DNA of 6,259 nucleotides from an uncultured Flammeovirgaceae bacterium (GTDB taxonomy: Bacteria > Bacteroidota > Bacteroidia > Cytophagales > Cyclobacteriaceae), in the NCBI GenBank assembly GCA_937138955.1, contig CAKZPJ010000614.1, forward strand, positions 1-6,259. Direction: 5' to 3'. This document shows, piece after piece, positions 1 through 6,259 of the stretch. The translations under genes were made by a program, and so were the position numbers. The stretch's first letter is position 1, and each line of letters starts with the position of its first letter. The notes beneath the pieces are model-generated. The model worked only from the letters and a program-made list of their open reading frames with translations. It was not told the origin of the DNA and did no database searches.

Positions 1-1
1 G

Positions 2-1246
2 GGTACTTTTCCTTCGTTCTCGGTAGGCTATAACGTTTCGGAAGAGGCATTTATGGACGGAGTAGATTTTATTAATACTTTAAAATTACGAGCCAGTTAC
101 GGACTATCCGGTAACAATCAAATCGGCAACTTCACACATATAGGGTTATTGTCAACGATCAATTACGTAGGCAATAATTCGCTGCTTCCCGGACTGGTGC
201 CCAGCAGTTTGTCAAACGACGAACTTACCTGGGAAATTTCTCGTCAGGTAAACCTTGGGTTAGACGTAAGCTTGTTTAATGAGCGTCTCTCACTAACGGC
301 TGATTTCTACCGCGATCTGAAAACAGATTTACTACTGGCAGTAGAGTTACCTGCGGCCTCTGGTTTCAACTCTTCCACCCAGAATATTGGGGATATTGAG
401 AATAAGGGAGTGGAATTAGGCTTGCAAACAGTAAACGTGCGGAGCAATCAGTTTGAGTGGAACAGTAATATTGTTTTTTCAGCAAATCGGAATAAGGTTC
501 TCAAGCTGGCGGCTGAAGGGGGAAGAATAAGTAATTCAAGCTTTCAGATTACGCAAGTAGGCGACCCAATATCTAGTTTTTATCTACTAAACGCAGTAGG
601 AGTATTTGAAAATGCGGATGAAGTAGAAGGAGCAGCTCTCCAACACCCTAATACACAAGCGGGCGATCTAAAGTTTGAAGATGTAAACGAAGACGGTGCA
701 ATCAACGCTACCGACCGAAAGATTGTTGGCAATCCGTGGCCCGATTACACCTGGGGTTTTACCAACCGTTTTACCTACAAAAATTTGAGCTTGAGTGTAT
801 CACTCAATGGTTCACAAGGGGCATCTTCGTACTTTCGAGCGGGGCAAACCATTCTTAATGCTGCCGGCGTGCAAAACCAGGTAATTCTAGCAGATCGCAG
901 ATGGAGATCACCGGATAGTCCGGGTGATGGTTTAGTACCCCGAGCTATCCGAAATAATTATGCTAACGGGTTTGGCCCTTCTTCTCGTTTCCTGTTTGAT
1001 GCCTCCTTCACCCGAATCCGTGAGCTGAACCTAACCTATCGATTACCAGAAACGTTGGCGTCGCGTCTGTCGATGCAAGGGTTGACCGTATTTGCTAACG
1101 TCATCAACCTGCACACCTTCTCCGACTATCCGGGGTTTGATCCAGAATCCAGCACGGCAGGCGACAACGTAGTAAATACTGGGATTGACTATCTCACGTA
1201 TCCGCTACCCCGTACCTACACCTTCGGTCTAAATCTAACCTTTTAA
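2..1246 (+). CDS. SusC/RagA-family TonB-dependent outer-membrane transporter, C-terminal part (5' end outside window)
   Basis: This is the final 414 residues of a SusC-type beta-barrel, which imports glycan fragments across the outer membrane using TonB energy. The frame is open from base 2, and the conserved FPSFSVGYNVSEEAFM segment spans the first in-frame ATG (base 53), so that ATG is internal. Family landmarks in order are LKLRASYGLSGN, LTWEISRQVNLGLDVSLF, the NIGDIENKGVEL strand pair, the GDLKFEDVNEDGAI loop and GNPWPDYTWGF. The protein ends in an aromatic residue (NLTF), as outer-membrane barrels do. SusC proteins are usually about 1000 residues, so the plug, the N-terminal carboxypeptidase-like domain and roughly half of the barrel lie upstream. 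The SusD partner starts 10 bases after the TAA stop. The family call is firm; the substrate cannot be read from this part. Confidence 0.96.
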   Translation, partial: GTFPSFSVGYNVSEEAFMDGVDFINTLKLRASYGLSGNNQIGNFTHIGLLSTINYVGNNSLLPGLVPSSLSNDELTWEISRQVNLGLDVSLFNERLSLTADFYRDLKTDLLLAVELPAASGFNSSTQNIGDIENKGVELGLQTVNVRSNQFEWNSNIVFSANRNKVLKLAAEGGRISNSSFQITQVGDPISSFYLLNAVGVFENADEVEGAALQHPNTQAGDLKFEDVNEDGAINATDRKIVGNPWPDYTWGFTNRFTYKNLSLSVSLNGSQGASSYFRAGQTILNAAGVQNQVILADRRWRSPDSPGDGLVPRAIRNNYANGFGPSSRFLFDASFTRIRELNLTYRLPETLASRLSMQGLTVFANVINLHTFSDYPGFDPESSTAGDNVVNTGIDYLTYPLPRTYTFGLNLTF

Positions 1247-1256
1247 CATTACTACC

Positions 1257-2687
1257 ATGAAGATATACTTGTCCCTAGCTGTCCTGCTCGTGCTAAGTGC
1301 GTGCGATGATTTTCTGAATGTACAACCGGAATTCCGGGTGAGCGAAGACAACTTTTATGAAAACGAAAATGATTTTGAAACCGCGCTGATTGGCGTATAT
1401 GCTACTACCCAACAATTGCACAATGTCACGCTGCTCTACCTAACGGAGCTAAGTACGGACAATGCTGAGATACAGTGGACTTCCCCCACTAGTTCAGAAA
1501 TGGAGTTTGATGAATCCAATGTCACCTCTATTAATACGCTGGTTAATAGCGTATGGAACGTATCGTATACCGCCATATCCCGAGCCAATAATTTACTTAC
1601 TCGCCTGGAAGATTCAAGCCTGGGTGAACCCGCTAATTCCCAGTTTAGAGGTGAAGTACTATTCTTGCGAGCTTATCACTACTTCAATCTAGTACGATTG
1701 TTCGGCGACTTACCCGTTGTAACTGACCCTTTCCGTAGCCCTGACGAAGTACTATCGTACGATATGAGCCGTCAATCGGCGGAGACGATCTATCAAATTA
1801 TCATCAGCGATCTAACGACAGCCGAAGATTTGCTGGCGAATACCGATGACCTCAGTAAGTCTCGTGCCTCGGTAGGAGCAGTAAAAACCCTGTTGGGCAA
1901 AGTACACTTAACTCGTCAGAACCACGCTGAAGCAGCCGAAGTACTGAAGGAAGTGATTGATCAAGGTACTTACGCACTTCAACCGGACTATCAAACGTTG
2001 TTCACCAATGGAAATACTGAACTACTCGAGACTATTTTTGAGATTAAGTATTTATCAGGAAATTTAGGCGAAGGCAATTCATTCTCGTCAGTATTCACCC
2101 CACCTCGCTTTGATATGGCAATCTTCCCGGGAAATATGCAGGGTTCGGGTCGTATTGTGCCTACAGCTGATGTAGCCGAATCCTACGAGGCGGGCGACTT
2201 ACGACGTAGTGCGTCAATAGAGGACTCCGTATTGTTAGTGGATGGAACCTTTGCTGAAAATATCTACGGATTGAAGTTTGTTGATTTTACTACCGGGCTG
2301 GTGGGCGACGGAGGGATTAACTTTATTGCTCTTCGCTACGCTGATGTGCTGCTTATGTACGCTGAAGCACTCAACGAATTAGGGAGTACGAATGAAGCAC
2401 TTACTTATCTAAACGAGGTTCGAGATCGGTCCGAACTGGAGCAGATAGCTGGAGTAAATCAGGAAGAGTTCCGACGCATAGTAGAAAATGAGCGCCGAGT
2501 AGAGTTCGTAAGCGAAGGGCATCGTTGGTTTGATCTAATACGAACCGGACGGGCTCAAACGGTGATGAATGCCTACTTTGCAGATAGGGGTTTGAACTTT
2601 ACCTTAGAAGACCACGAATTATTGATGCCCATTCCTCAGGATGAGATAGACATCGATCCTAACTTAGCTCAGAATATTGGTTACTAG
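1257..2687 (+). CDS. SusD/RagB-family glycan-binding surface lipoprotein
   Basis: This is a complete 476-residue SusD-like protein, the lid and binding partner of the SusC upstream. The N-terminus is a lipoprotein signal: hydrophobic residues 4-13, then lipobox LSAC with Cys16 as the lipidated residue. Asp17-Asp18 follow, an acidic pair that fits Bacteroidota surface-export signals. The N-terminal SusD-like domain covers roughly residues 20-220 and includes LRAYHYFNLVRLFGDLPVV around residue 138. The C-terminal SusD/RagB domain covers roughly 260-476, with RYADVLLMYAEALNELG (from Arg360), ENERRVEFVSEGHRWFDL (Glu412-Arg413-Arg414) and the closing PIPQDEIDIDPNLAQNIGY. The helical parts are TPR-like in this family. 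Length is normal. The start is the ATG just before the signal peptide; no Shine-Dalgarno is visible, as is usual in this phylum. Cotranscription with the SusC gene is inferred from the 10-base gap. The ligand is unknown. Confidence 0.97.
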   Translation: MKIYLSLAVLLVLSACDDFLNVQPEFRVSEDNFYENENDFETALIGVYATTQQLHNVTLLYLTELSTDNAEIQWTSPTSSEMEFDESNVTSINTLVNSVWNVSYTAISRANNLLTRLEDSSLGEPANSQFRGEVLFLRAYHYFNLVRLFGDLPVVTDPFRSPDEVLSYDMSRQSAETIYQIIISDLTTAEDLLANTDDLSKSRASVGAVKTLLGKVHLTRQNHAEAAEVLKEVIDQGTYALQPDYQTLFTNGNTELLETIFEIKYLSGNLGEGNSFSSVFTPPRFDMAIFPGNMQGSGRIVPTADVAESYEAGDLRRSASIEDSVLLVDGTFAENIYGLKFVDFTTGLVGDGGINFIALRYADVLLMYAEALNELGSTNEALTYLNEVRDRSELEQIAGVNQEEFRRIVENERRVEFVSEGHRWFDLIRTGRAQTVMNAYFADRGLNFTLEDHELLMPIPQDEIDIDPNLAQNIGY

Positions 2688-2773
2688 CTTGGTCAATGTT
2701 GCGTAAATTTGACAGAAATACTCCTAATAATAGCCAGAAATGCTAATATAGAATTCAGCATTCCATTAATTTG
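2688..2773 (+). promoter_or_regulatory. AT-rich gap between the susCD pair and the catabolic operon; possible promoter or control region
   Basis: This 86-base AT-rich stretch is the only intergenic space over 10 bases in the window. It contains TTTGACA (2708-2714), which could serve as a -33 TTTG or -35 TTGACA element, but I see no convincing partner (TAnnTTTG or TATAAT) at a proper distance. It also holds an inverted repeat at 2739-2762. TAATTTG at 2767-2773 resembles a Bacteroidota -7 box with one base missing, and it abuts the ATG. The gap could house a promoter, an operator, or only a processing or attenuation point within a longer transcript. The assignment is weak. Confidence 0.3.
2739..2762. 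repeat. Short inverted repeat AATGCT / AGCATT upstream of the isomerase gene
   Basis: The arms AATGCT (2739-2744) and AGCATT (2757-2762) are exact reverse complements, separated by 12 AT-rich bases that include the palindrome GAATTC. The six-base arms could form an operator half-site pair or a weak RNA hairpin about 12 bases before the ATG. No T-run follows, so it does not look like an intrinsic terminator. An arm pair this short in AT-rich DNA may be chance. Confidence 0.3.
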
Positions 2774-4306
2774 ATGTATCATACCGAGAATAATACTGAT
2801 AAAACCCGTATGTTAATTGATCAGACTGAACCTGCGAATGACGCAAGTCCGCTCAACATTGAGCGAATGAAACCCCTTCAGGCCCGAATAGGAGTACTGG
2901 GAGTAGGACACCATACCTACTGGCCTCAGTTTGATGGCTTGCTGGAGGAGATTAACCAAAAGCAGCAAGTATTTGAAGAGCGAATTGGTAAAAATGGAGT
3001 AGAAGTAGTGTCACTGGGAATGTCGGATTGTGCCGAAACGGCTTACGAACTGATTCCGAAGATTAAGGCTGCCAATCTGGATTTATTGTTCATCGATATG
3101 TTGACCTACGCTACTTCCAGCAGTATTGCGGCTATCTTCCAACAGGTTGATCTGCCCATGGTGATGGTGGCATTGCAGCCGATGGAAGCGATGGACTACT
3201 CGCGGGCCTCTACCTACATGCAGTTGTTAAATGATGATATTTGTGCCATTCCCGAATTTATTAACGTGGCGGTTCGTATGGGTCGACCGGTGCCGCCCTT
3301 GGTGATTGGTACCTTGCATAACGATGAAGCAGCCGAGCAGGCGGTGGCCGACTACTGCCAAATCGCCAAAGTACTGCGTAGTCTGAAAACCGCTCGTATC
3401 GGACAGATGGGTCATGTGCTGGAAGCTATGCTGGATATGCATACCGACCCTACACAACTTTCTGCTGCTTTTGGTTGCCACGTAGTGCAAACCGAACCCG
3501 ACGACGTACTAAAGCACTACCAAGCTGCTAATGAGGGTGAGGTTGAGGATTACGTAAAGAAGATTCTTCAGTTTTTTGATACCCCCGATCCTCAATCCGA
3601 TCCCATCACTGAGAAGCTTACCGAAGAGGATTTGTACGAAGCGGCTCGGGTCGGAGTAAGCCTTAATCACTTTATTGCGGAGAAAAAGCTGGATGGGCTA
3701 GCTTACTACTACGAAGGACAAGCCGAATCGGAAATCAGAAAAGTGGTGACTAACTTTATTGTCGGTAACTCTTTGCTCACCGCCGGAGGCTTTCCCATGT
3801 GCGGGGAGATGGATCTAAAGACCTGTATCGCTATGCTCGTTATGGATCGGCTGGAAATGGGCGGCAGCTTCGCCGAATTTCATCCGGTAGATTTTAAGGA
3901 AGGATTTGTGCTGGTGGGACACGACGGACCGCACCATATCAACATTGCTCAGGGCAAACCGGTGCTACGTAGCCTGAAGAAGTACCACGGTAAGCCCGGC
4001 AAAGGAGCCAGCGTAGAGTTCACCATTAAAGCAGGGCCGATTACGATGTTGGGAATTGCTCAGAAAGCCGATGGTTCATTCAAGTTTGTGATTGCCGAAG
4101 GGGAGTCCCAGAACGGACCAATACCGCCTACCGGAAACACCAACACTCGAGGGTTTTTTGGTCCCGATGTGCGTACTTTTCTGACGCGATGGTTCCAAGA
4201 AGTGCCTACCCATCACTTTGCGCTGGGTATCGGTCACCGAGCCAAAACCATTCAGCAGGTGGGAGATTTCTTGGGTATTGAAACGGTAATCATTGATCAA
4301 TCATGA
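2774..4306 (+). CDS. L-arabinose/L-fucose isomerase-family protein (AraA-like aldose-ketose isomerase)
   Basis: This is a predicted cytoplasmic, metal-dependent aldose-ketose isomerase of 510 residues, close to the roughly 500 of AraA. The fold begins with RIGVLGVGHHTYWPQF near residue 37. The AraA metal ligands (Glu306, Glu333, His350 and His450 in E. coli) have counterparts matched by eye: Glu345 in CGEMDLKTC, Glu368 in SFAEFHPVDF, His383 in LVGHDGPHH and the His480-His481 pair in PTHHFALGIGH. The spacing is similar, so activity is likely. No signal peptide or membrane segment is seen. I chose ATG 2774; a TTG sits directly before it at 2771, and in-frame ATGs at 2810 (Met13) and 2867 (Met32) precede the conserved core, so up to 31 N-terminal residues are uncertain. 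The gene overlaps the symporter gene by four bases. The substrate could be L-arabinose, L-fucose or another aldose; the overall sequence is divergent from E. coli AraA, so araA is not assigned. Confidence 0.88.
   Translation: MYHTENNTDKTRMLIDQTEPANDASPLNIERMKPLQARIGVLGVGHHTYWPQFDGLLEEINQKQQVFEERIGKNGVEVVSLGMSDCAETAYELIPKIKAANLDLLFIDMLTYATSSSIAAIFQQVDLPMVMVALQPMEAMDYSRASTYMQLLNDDICAIPEFINVAVRMGRPVPPLVIGTLHNDEAAEQAVADYCQIAKVLRSLKTARIGQMGHVLEAMLDMHTDPTQLSAAFGCHVVQTEPDDVLKHYQAANEGEVEDYVKKILQFFDTPDPQSDPITEKLTEEDLYEAARVGVSLNHFIAEKKLDGLAYYYEGQAESEIRKVVTNFIVGNSLLTAGGFPMCGEMDLKTCIAMLVMDRLEMGGSFAEFHPVDFKEGFVLVGHDGPHHINIAQGKPVLRSLKKYHGKPGKGASVEFTIKAGPITMLGIAQKADGSFKFVIAEGESQNGPIPPTGNTNTRGFFGPDVRTFLTRWFQEVPTHHFALGIGHRAKTIQQVGDFLGIETVIIDQS
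4303..4306 (+). other. ATGA stop/start overlap coupling isomerase and symporter
   Basis: The symporter ATG (4303-4305) shares bases with the isomerase TGA stop (4304-4306). The upstream bases, cattgatcaatc, carry no Shine-Dalgarno, so translation of the symporter probably depends on ribosomes terminating on the isomerase. The overlap also fixes this start, since the first membrane helix begins a few codons later. Confidence 0.85.
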
Positions 4307-5763
4307 CCGCTACCTACGTATCGGTAGTGATCGCTACCTACTTCGGTCTGCTGTTTCTGATTGCCCGAATTAGTTCTCGAAATGCCGATGCGTCTACCTT
4401 TTTTCTGGCGAATCGCAGTGCCCCCTGGCCATTGGTCGCCTACGGCATGATTGGAGTGGCTATCTCGGGCATTACATTTATTTCGGTGCCGGGGCAGGTG
4501 GGCGATACGCAGTTTAGCTACTTCCAGTTTGTGGTGGGTATTGTCATTGGCTTACTGGTAGTTGCCTTGGTGTTACTACCTATTTTCTACCGAGCGAAGA
4601 CTATTACCATCTACGGGTTTCTGCGAGAGCGTTTTGGCTCGAGATCGCATAAAACTGGCGCGCTGTCGTTTATGGTAGCCCAAACTGCCACTGCTGCGTT
4701 TAAGCTCTACCTAATGGCTCACGTGTTGCAATTGTTGATCTTCGATGAGCTGGGTTTGCCCTTTGAACTAACGGTACTGGTTACTTTACTGCTTATCTGG
4801 CTGTATACCTACCGGGGTGGTATTCAAACGGTGATACTGACGGATACACTACAAACCACTTTTTTGCTGCTGGCGGTTATAGTTAGTATCTGGTCCATTA
4901 GCAACCAGCTTGATTTTTCGGTAGGCGAATTATACCAAGCGATGCAGGAACGGCAGGTGAGTCAGGCTTTTTTCTGGTCGTGGGATAATCAGCAGAATTT
5001 TTTCCGTTTAATGCTAACCGGTGTTTTACTCACCGTGATGACCAATGGGCTAGACCAGTCGGTGATGCAAAAACATTTGACCTGCCCCGATCTACGTTCG
5101 TCTCAAAAGAACATTATTTCGCTGGCAGTTATTTTGATTGGGGTCAATATCCTGTTTCTGTTTCTGGGTGGAGCACTGCAAGTGTACAGTGATATGCAAG
5201 GCTTGACACTTCCTGAACAAACCGATAGTATTTATCCGGTACTGGCTATCGAGCACTTAGGACTGCTTTCTGGCACCGTATTTCTGGTGGGTATTGCCGC
5301 GGCAGCCTATTCTTCGGCGGACTCCTCGCTGACGGGGCTTACCACCTCTTTTTGCGTAGATATTCTGAATTTTAAAATGGATGATGATCGGCAGCAACTG
5401 CGTAAGCTGGTACATCTGGGTTTTACCCTACTTATATTTCTGATGATTCTGCTCTTTGAAACCATTAATAACGACAGCGTTTTGTACGCCTTTATCCGTA
5501 CTTCCGGCTTTATCTACGGACCGCTCGTTGGGCTATTTGCCTTCGGTATTTTCAGTCAGCGTCCGGTACCCGATCGCTGGGTTCCTTTCGTAGTCATCCT
5601 GGCTCCGTTACTGTCGGTACTGATTGATCTTACTTCGGAAAGCTGGTTGAATTATACATTTGGATACGATATTTTACTAGTCAATAGTTTCATCGCGGTG
5701 CTGGGGCTGTATCTGCTCTCTTTCACCCCGAAGAAGAAACTAGATCATACGCTTACTACATGA
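4303..5763 (+). CDS. Sodium:solute symporter (SSS/SLC5 family), probable sugar importer
   Basis: This is a complete 486-residue inner-membrane symporter of the SSS (TC 2.A.21) family, predicted to bring the released monosaccharide into the cytoplasm with Na+. About 13 hydrophobic segments are visible, the first at residues 5-22 and the last near 455-474, matching the LeuT-like fold. Signature motifs are FFLANRSAPWPLVAYG (33-48), SGITFISVPG (55-64), YRGGIQTVILTDTLQ (170-184), LDQSVMQKHLTCPD (250-263) and SSADSSLTGLTTSF (337-350). Ser337-Ser338 align by pattern with the Na2-site residues Ser340-Thr341 of PutP and Ser364-Ser365 of vSGLT. Ala53 stands where PutP has Asp55, while Ser55 matches PutP Ser57. 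The gene lies between the isomerase and the hydrolase, with ATGA overlaps on both sides, so its substrate is most likely their shared sugar. The family is firm; substrate specificity is inferred from context only. Confidence 0.94.
   Translation: MTATYVSVVIATYFGLLFLIARISSRNADASTFFLANRSAPWPLVAYGMIGVAISGITFISVPGQVGDTQFSYFQFVVGIVIGLLVVALVLLPIFYRAKTITIYGFLRERFGSRSHKTGALSFMVAQTATAAFKLYLMAHVLQLLIFDELGLPFELTVLVTLLLIWLYTYRGGIQTVILTDTLQTTFLLLAVIVSIWSISNQLDFSVGELYQAMQERQVSQAFFWSWDNQQNFFRLMLTGVLLTVMTNGLDQSVMQKHLTCPDLRSSQKNIISLAVILIGVNILFLFLGGALQVYSDMQGLTLPEQTDSIYPVLAIEHLGLLSGTVFLVGIAAAAYSSADSSLTGLTTSFCVDILNFKMDDDRQQLRKLVHLGFTLLIFLMILLFETINNDSVLYAFIRTSGFIYGPLVGLFAFGIFSQRPVPDRWVPFVVILAPLLSVLIDLTSESWLNYTFGYDILLVNSFIAVLGLYLLSFTPKKKLDHTLTT
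4323..4338 (+). repeat. Near-palindrome in the first codons of the symporter gene (possible mRNA hairpin)
   Basis: GGTAGTGATCGCTACC can pair as GGTAG with CTACC plus one U-G pair, leaving a GATC loop, 20 bases after the symporter ATG. The GGTAG arm could instead pair with CTACC at 4310-4314, giving two mutually exclusive small stems. It lies wholly in coding sequence that encodes SVVIAT, so it may be accidental. Confidence 0.25.
5760..5763 (+). other. ATGA stop/start overlap coupling symporter and glycoside hydrolase
   Basis: The hydrolase ATG (5760-5762) overlaps the symporter TGA (5761-5763). No Shine-Dalgarno is seen in the preceding bases, acgcttactac. The start is supported by the signal peptide that begins at once. 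This is the same arrangement as at 4303-4306, indicating coupled translation of all three genes. Confidence 0.85.
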
Positions 5764-6259
5764 AAAATCTACCCCTACTAGTCAGCCTACTGTTTACTTT
5801 GTTGCTATTCCAATCCGGATCAGCCCAATCTACGGTGGAAGAAGTATTTACTAATCCACCTAACGATGCCAAACCCCGGGGGTACTGGCTATGGGGGCAC
5901 GGGAATTTTGATTACACTCGTATTAAAGAAGAGCTTCAGGAGTTTAAAGCGAAGGGGCTAGGCGGAGTAGATATTTTTGATATGGGTATCGCTGATCCCT
6001 ACGAAGTTATTCCAGCCGGTAATCCATTTTTAGGGGAGCGGATGTTAGATGGTATTGAGTTTGCCGCTCGGGAAGCCAAGAAGCTGGATTTACCTTTAGG
6101 CTTCTCCGTTTCCAATGGTTGGAATGCCGGAGGAGAATGGACCGAACCGGACGAGATGATTATGCGATTGCTATTCTGGCAGGATACGATTAGCGGACCG
6201 CAAAGCCTGACCGAAGTAGGTTTTCCTGAAATACCGACAGTCTTTAAAAAGCCCTACGG
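5760..6259 (+). CDS. Secreted glycoside hydrolase, GH106-like (possible alpha-L-rhamnosidase), N-terminal part (3' end outside window)
   Basis: The first 166 residues of an exported enzyme are present; the frame is open to the window end. Residues 1-22 form a type I signal peptide: Lys2, a Leu-rich core at 4-17, and likely cleavage after GSA at Ala22-Gln23. No lipobox Cys is present, so it is probably periplasmic or secreted. The mature start resembles GH106 and related large glycosyl hydrolases: VFTNPPNDAKPRGYWLWGHG (29-48), then a helix and the turn GLGGVDIFDMG (66-76), then LGFSVSNGWNAGGEWTEPDE (113-132), as in the first strands and helices of a TIM barrel. GH106 enzymes remove alpha-L-rhamnose from pectic and other glycans and usually run to about 1000 residues, so most of the catalytic domain is missing here. 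Residues 43-45 read Trp-Leu-Trp where many relatives have a Trp-His-Trp type motif, so this may be a divergent branch with another specificity. The family call is moderate; substrate is not shown. Confidence 0.75.
   Translation, partial: MKNLPLLVSLLFTLLLFQSGSAQSTVEEVFTNPPNDAKPRGYWLWGHGNFDYTRIKEELQEFKAKGLGGVDIFDMGIADPYEVIPAGNPFLGERMLDGIEFAAREAKKLDLPLGFSVSNGWNAGGEWTEPDEMIMRLLFWQDTISGPQSLTEVGFPEIPTVFKKPY

Noticed and set aside
53..55. ATG at 53 as the start of the SusC-like gene
   Set aside because: The frame is open upstream to base 2 and encodes conserved SusC sequence, so this Met is internal and the gene is truncated by the window edge.
1462..1692. 76-codon open frame on the + strand inside the SusD gene
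   Set aside because: It lies wholly in another frame of a well-supported SusD gene and its translation shows no recognisable domain.
2709..2714. TTGACA as a sigma70-type -35 box
   Set aside because: No TATAAT-like hexamer lies about 17 bases downstream, and Bacteroidota promoters use a different consensus; the match is noted only within the gap entry.
2739..2762. Inverted repeat as an intrinsic terminator for susCD
   Set aside because: The stem is six AT-rich pairs with a 12-base loop and no T-run after it.
3227..3490. 87-codon open frame on the - strand inside the isomerase gene
   Set aside because: It is antisense to a conserved part of the isomerase, with no family resemblance or independent signals.
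4076..4300. 74-codon open frame on the - strand at the 3' end of the isomerase gene
   Set aside because: It is antisense to the segment carrying the catalytic His pair; its openness is a by-product of that coding sequence.
4308..4341. Direct repeat CGCTACCTAC at 4308-4317 and 4332-4341
   Set aside because: Both copies fall in the symporter frame and encode the common pair Thr-Tyr after Ala; two ten-base copies are too little for a functional repeat.

Overview
This window is part of a polysaccharide utilisation locus (PUL) of a Bacteroidota bacterium, with all five genes on the + strand. The phylum call rests on the adjacent SusC/SusD pair, the SusD-type lipoprotein signal, and the absence of Shine-Dalgarno sequences before any start codon. 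A free-living Cytophagales-type organism is my best guess within the phylum, from gene content and moderate base composition judged by eye. No sequence here fixes the genus.

Layout. Positions 2-1246 hold the C-terminal part of a SusC/RagA TonB-dependent outer-membrane transporter. After 10 bases comes a complete SusD/RagB surface lipoprotein (1257-2687). An 86-base gap (2688-2773) is the only real intergenic space. Then follows a tightly packed block: an L-arabinose/L-fucose isomerase-family enzyme (2774-4306), a sodium:solute symporter (4303-5763), and the first 166 residues of a secreted glycoside hydrolase resembling GH106 (5760 to the window end). Both junctions in this block are four-base ATGA overlaps, so the three genes are very probably one translationally coupled operon.

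How they fit together (inference). SusD and SusC capture a glycan fragment and bring it into the periplasm. The exported hydrolase releases a monosaccharide, perhaps L-rhamnose if it is a true GH106. The symporter moves that sugar into the cytoplasm with Na+, and the isomerase converts the aldose to a ketose. The isomerase retains the Glu, Glu, His, His metal-site pattern of AraA, so it is probably active.

The least ordinary point is the pairing of an AraA/FucI-type isomerase, rather than an RhaA-type rhamnose isomerase, with a GH106-like hydrolase. The sugar processed here is therefore open. No kinase, aldolase or regulator lies in the window. I found no RNA genes, mobile elements, CRISPR arrays or convincing terminators.
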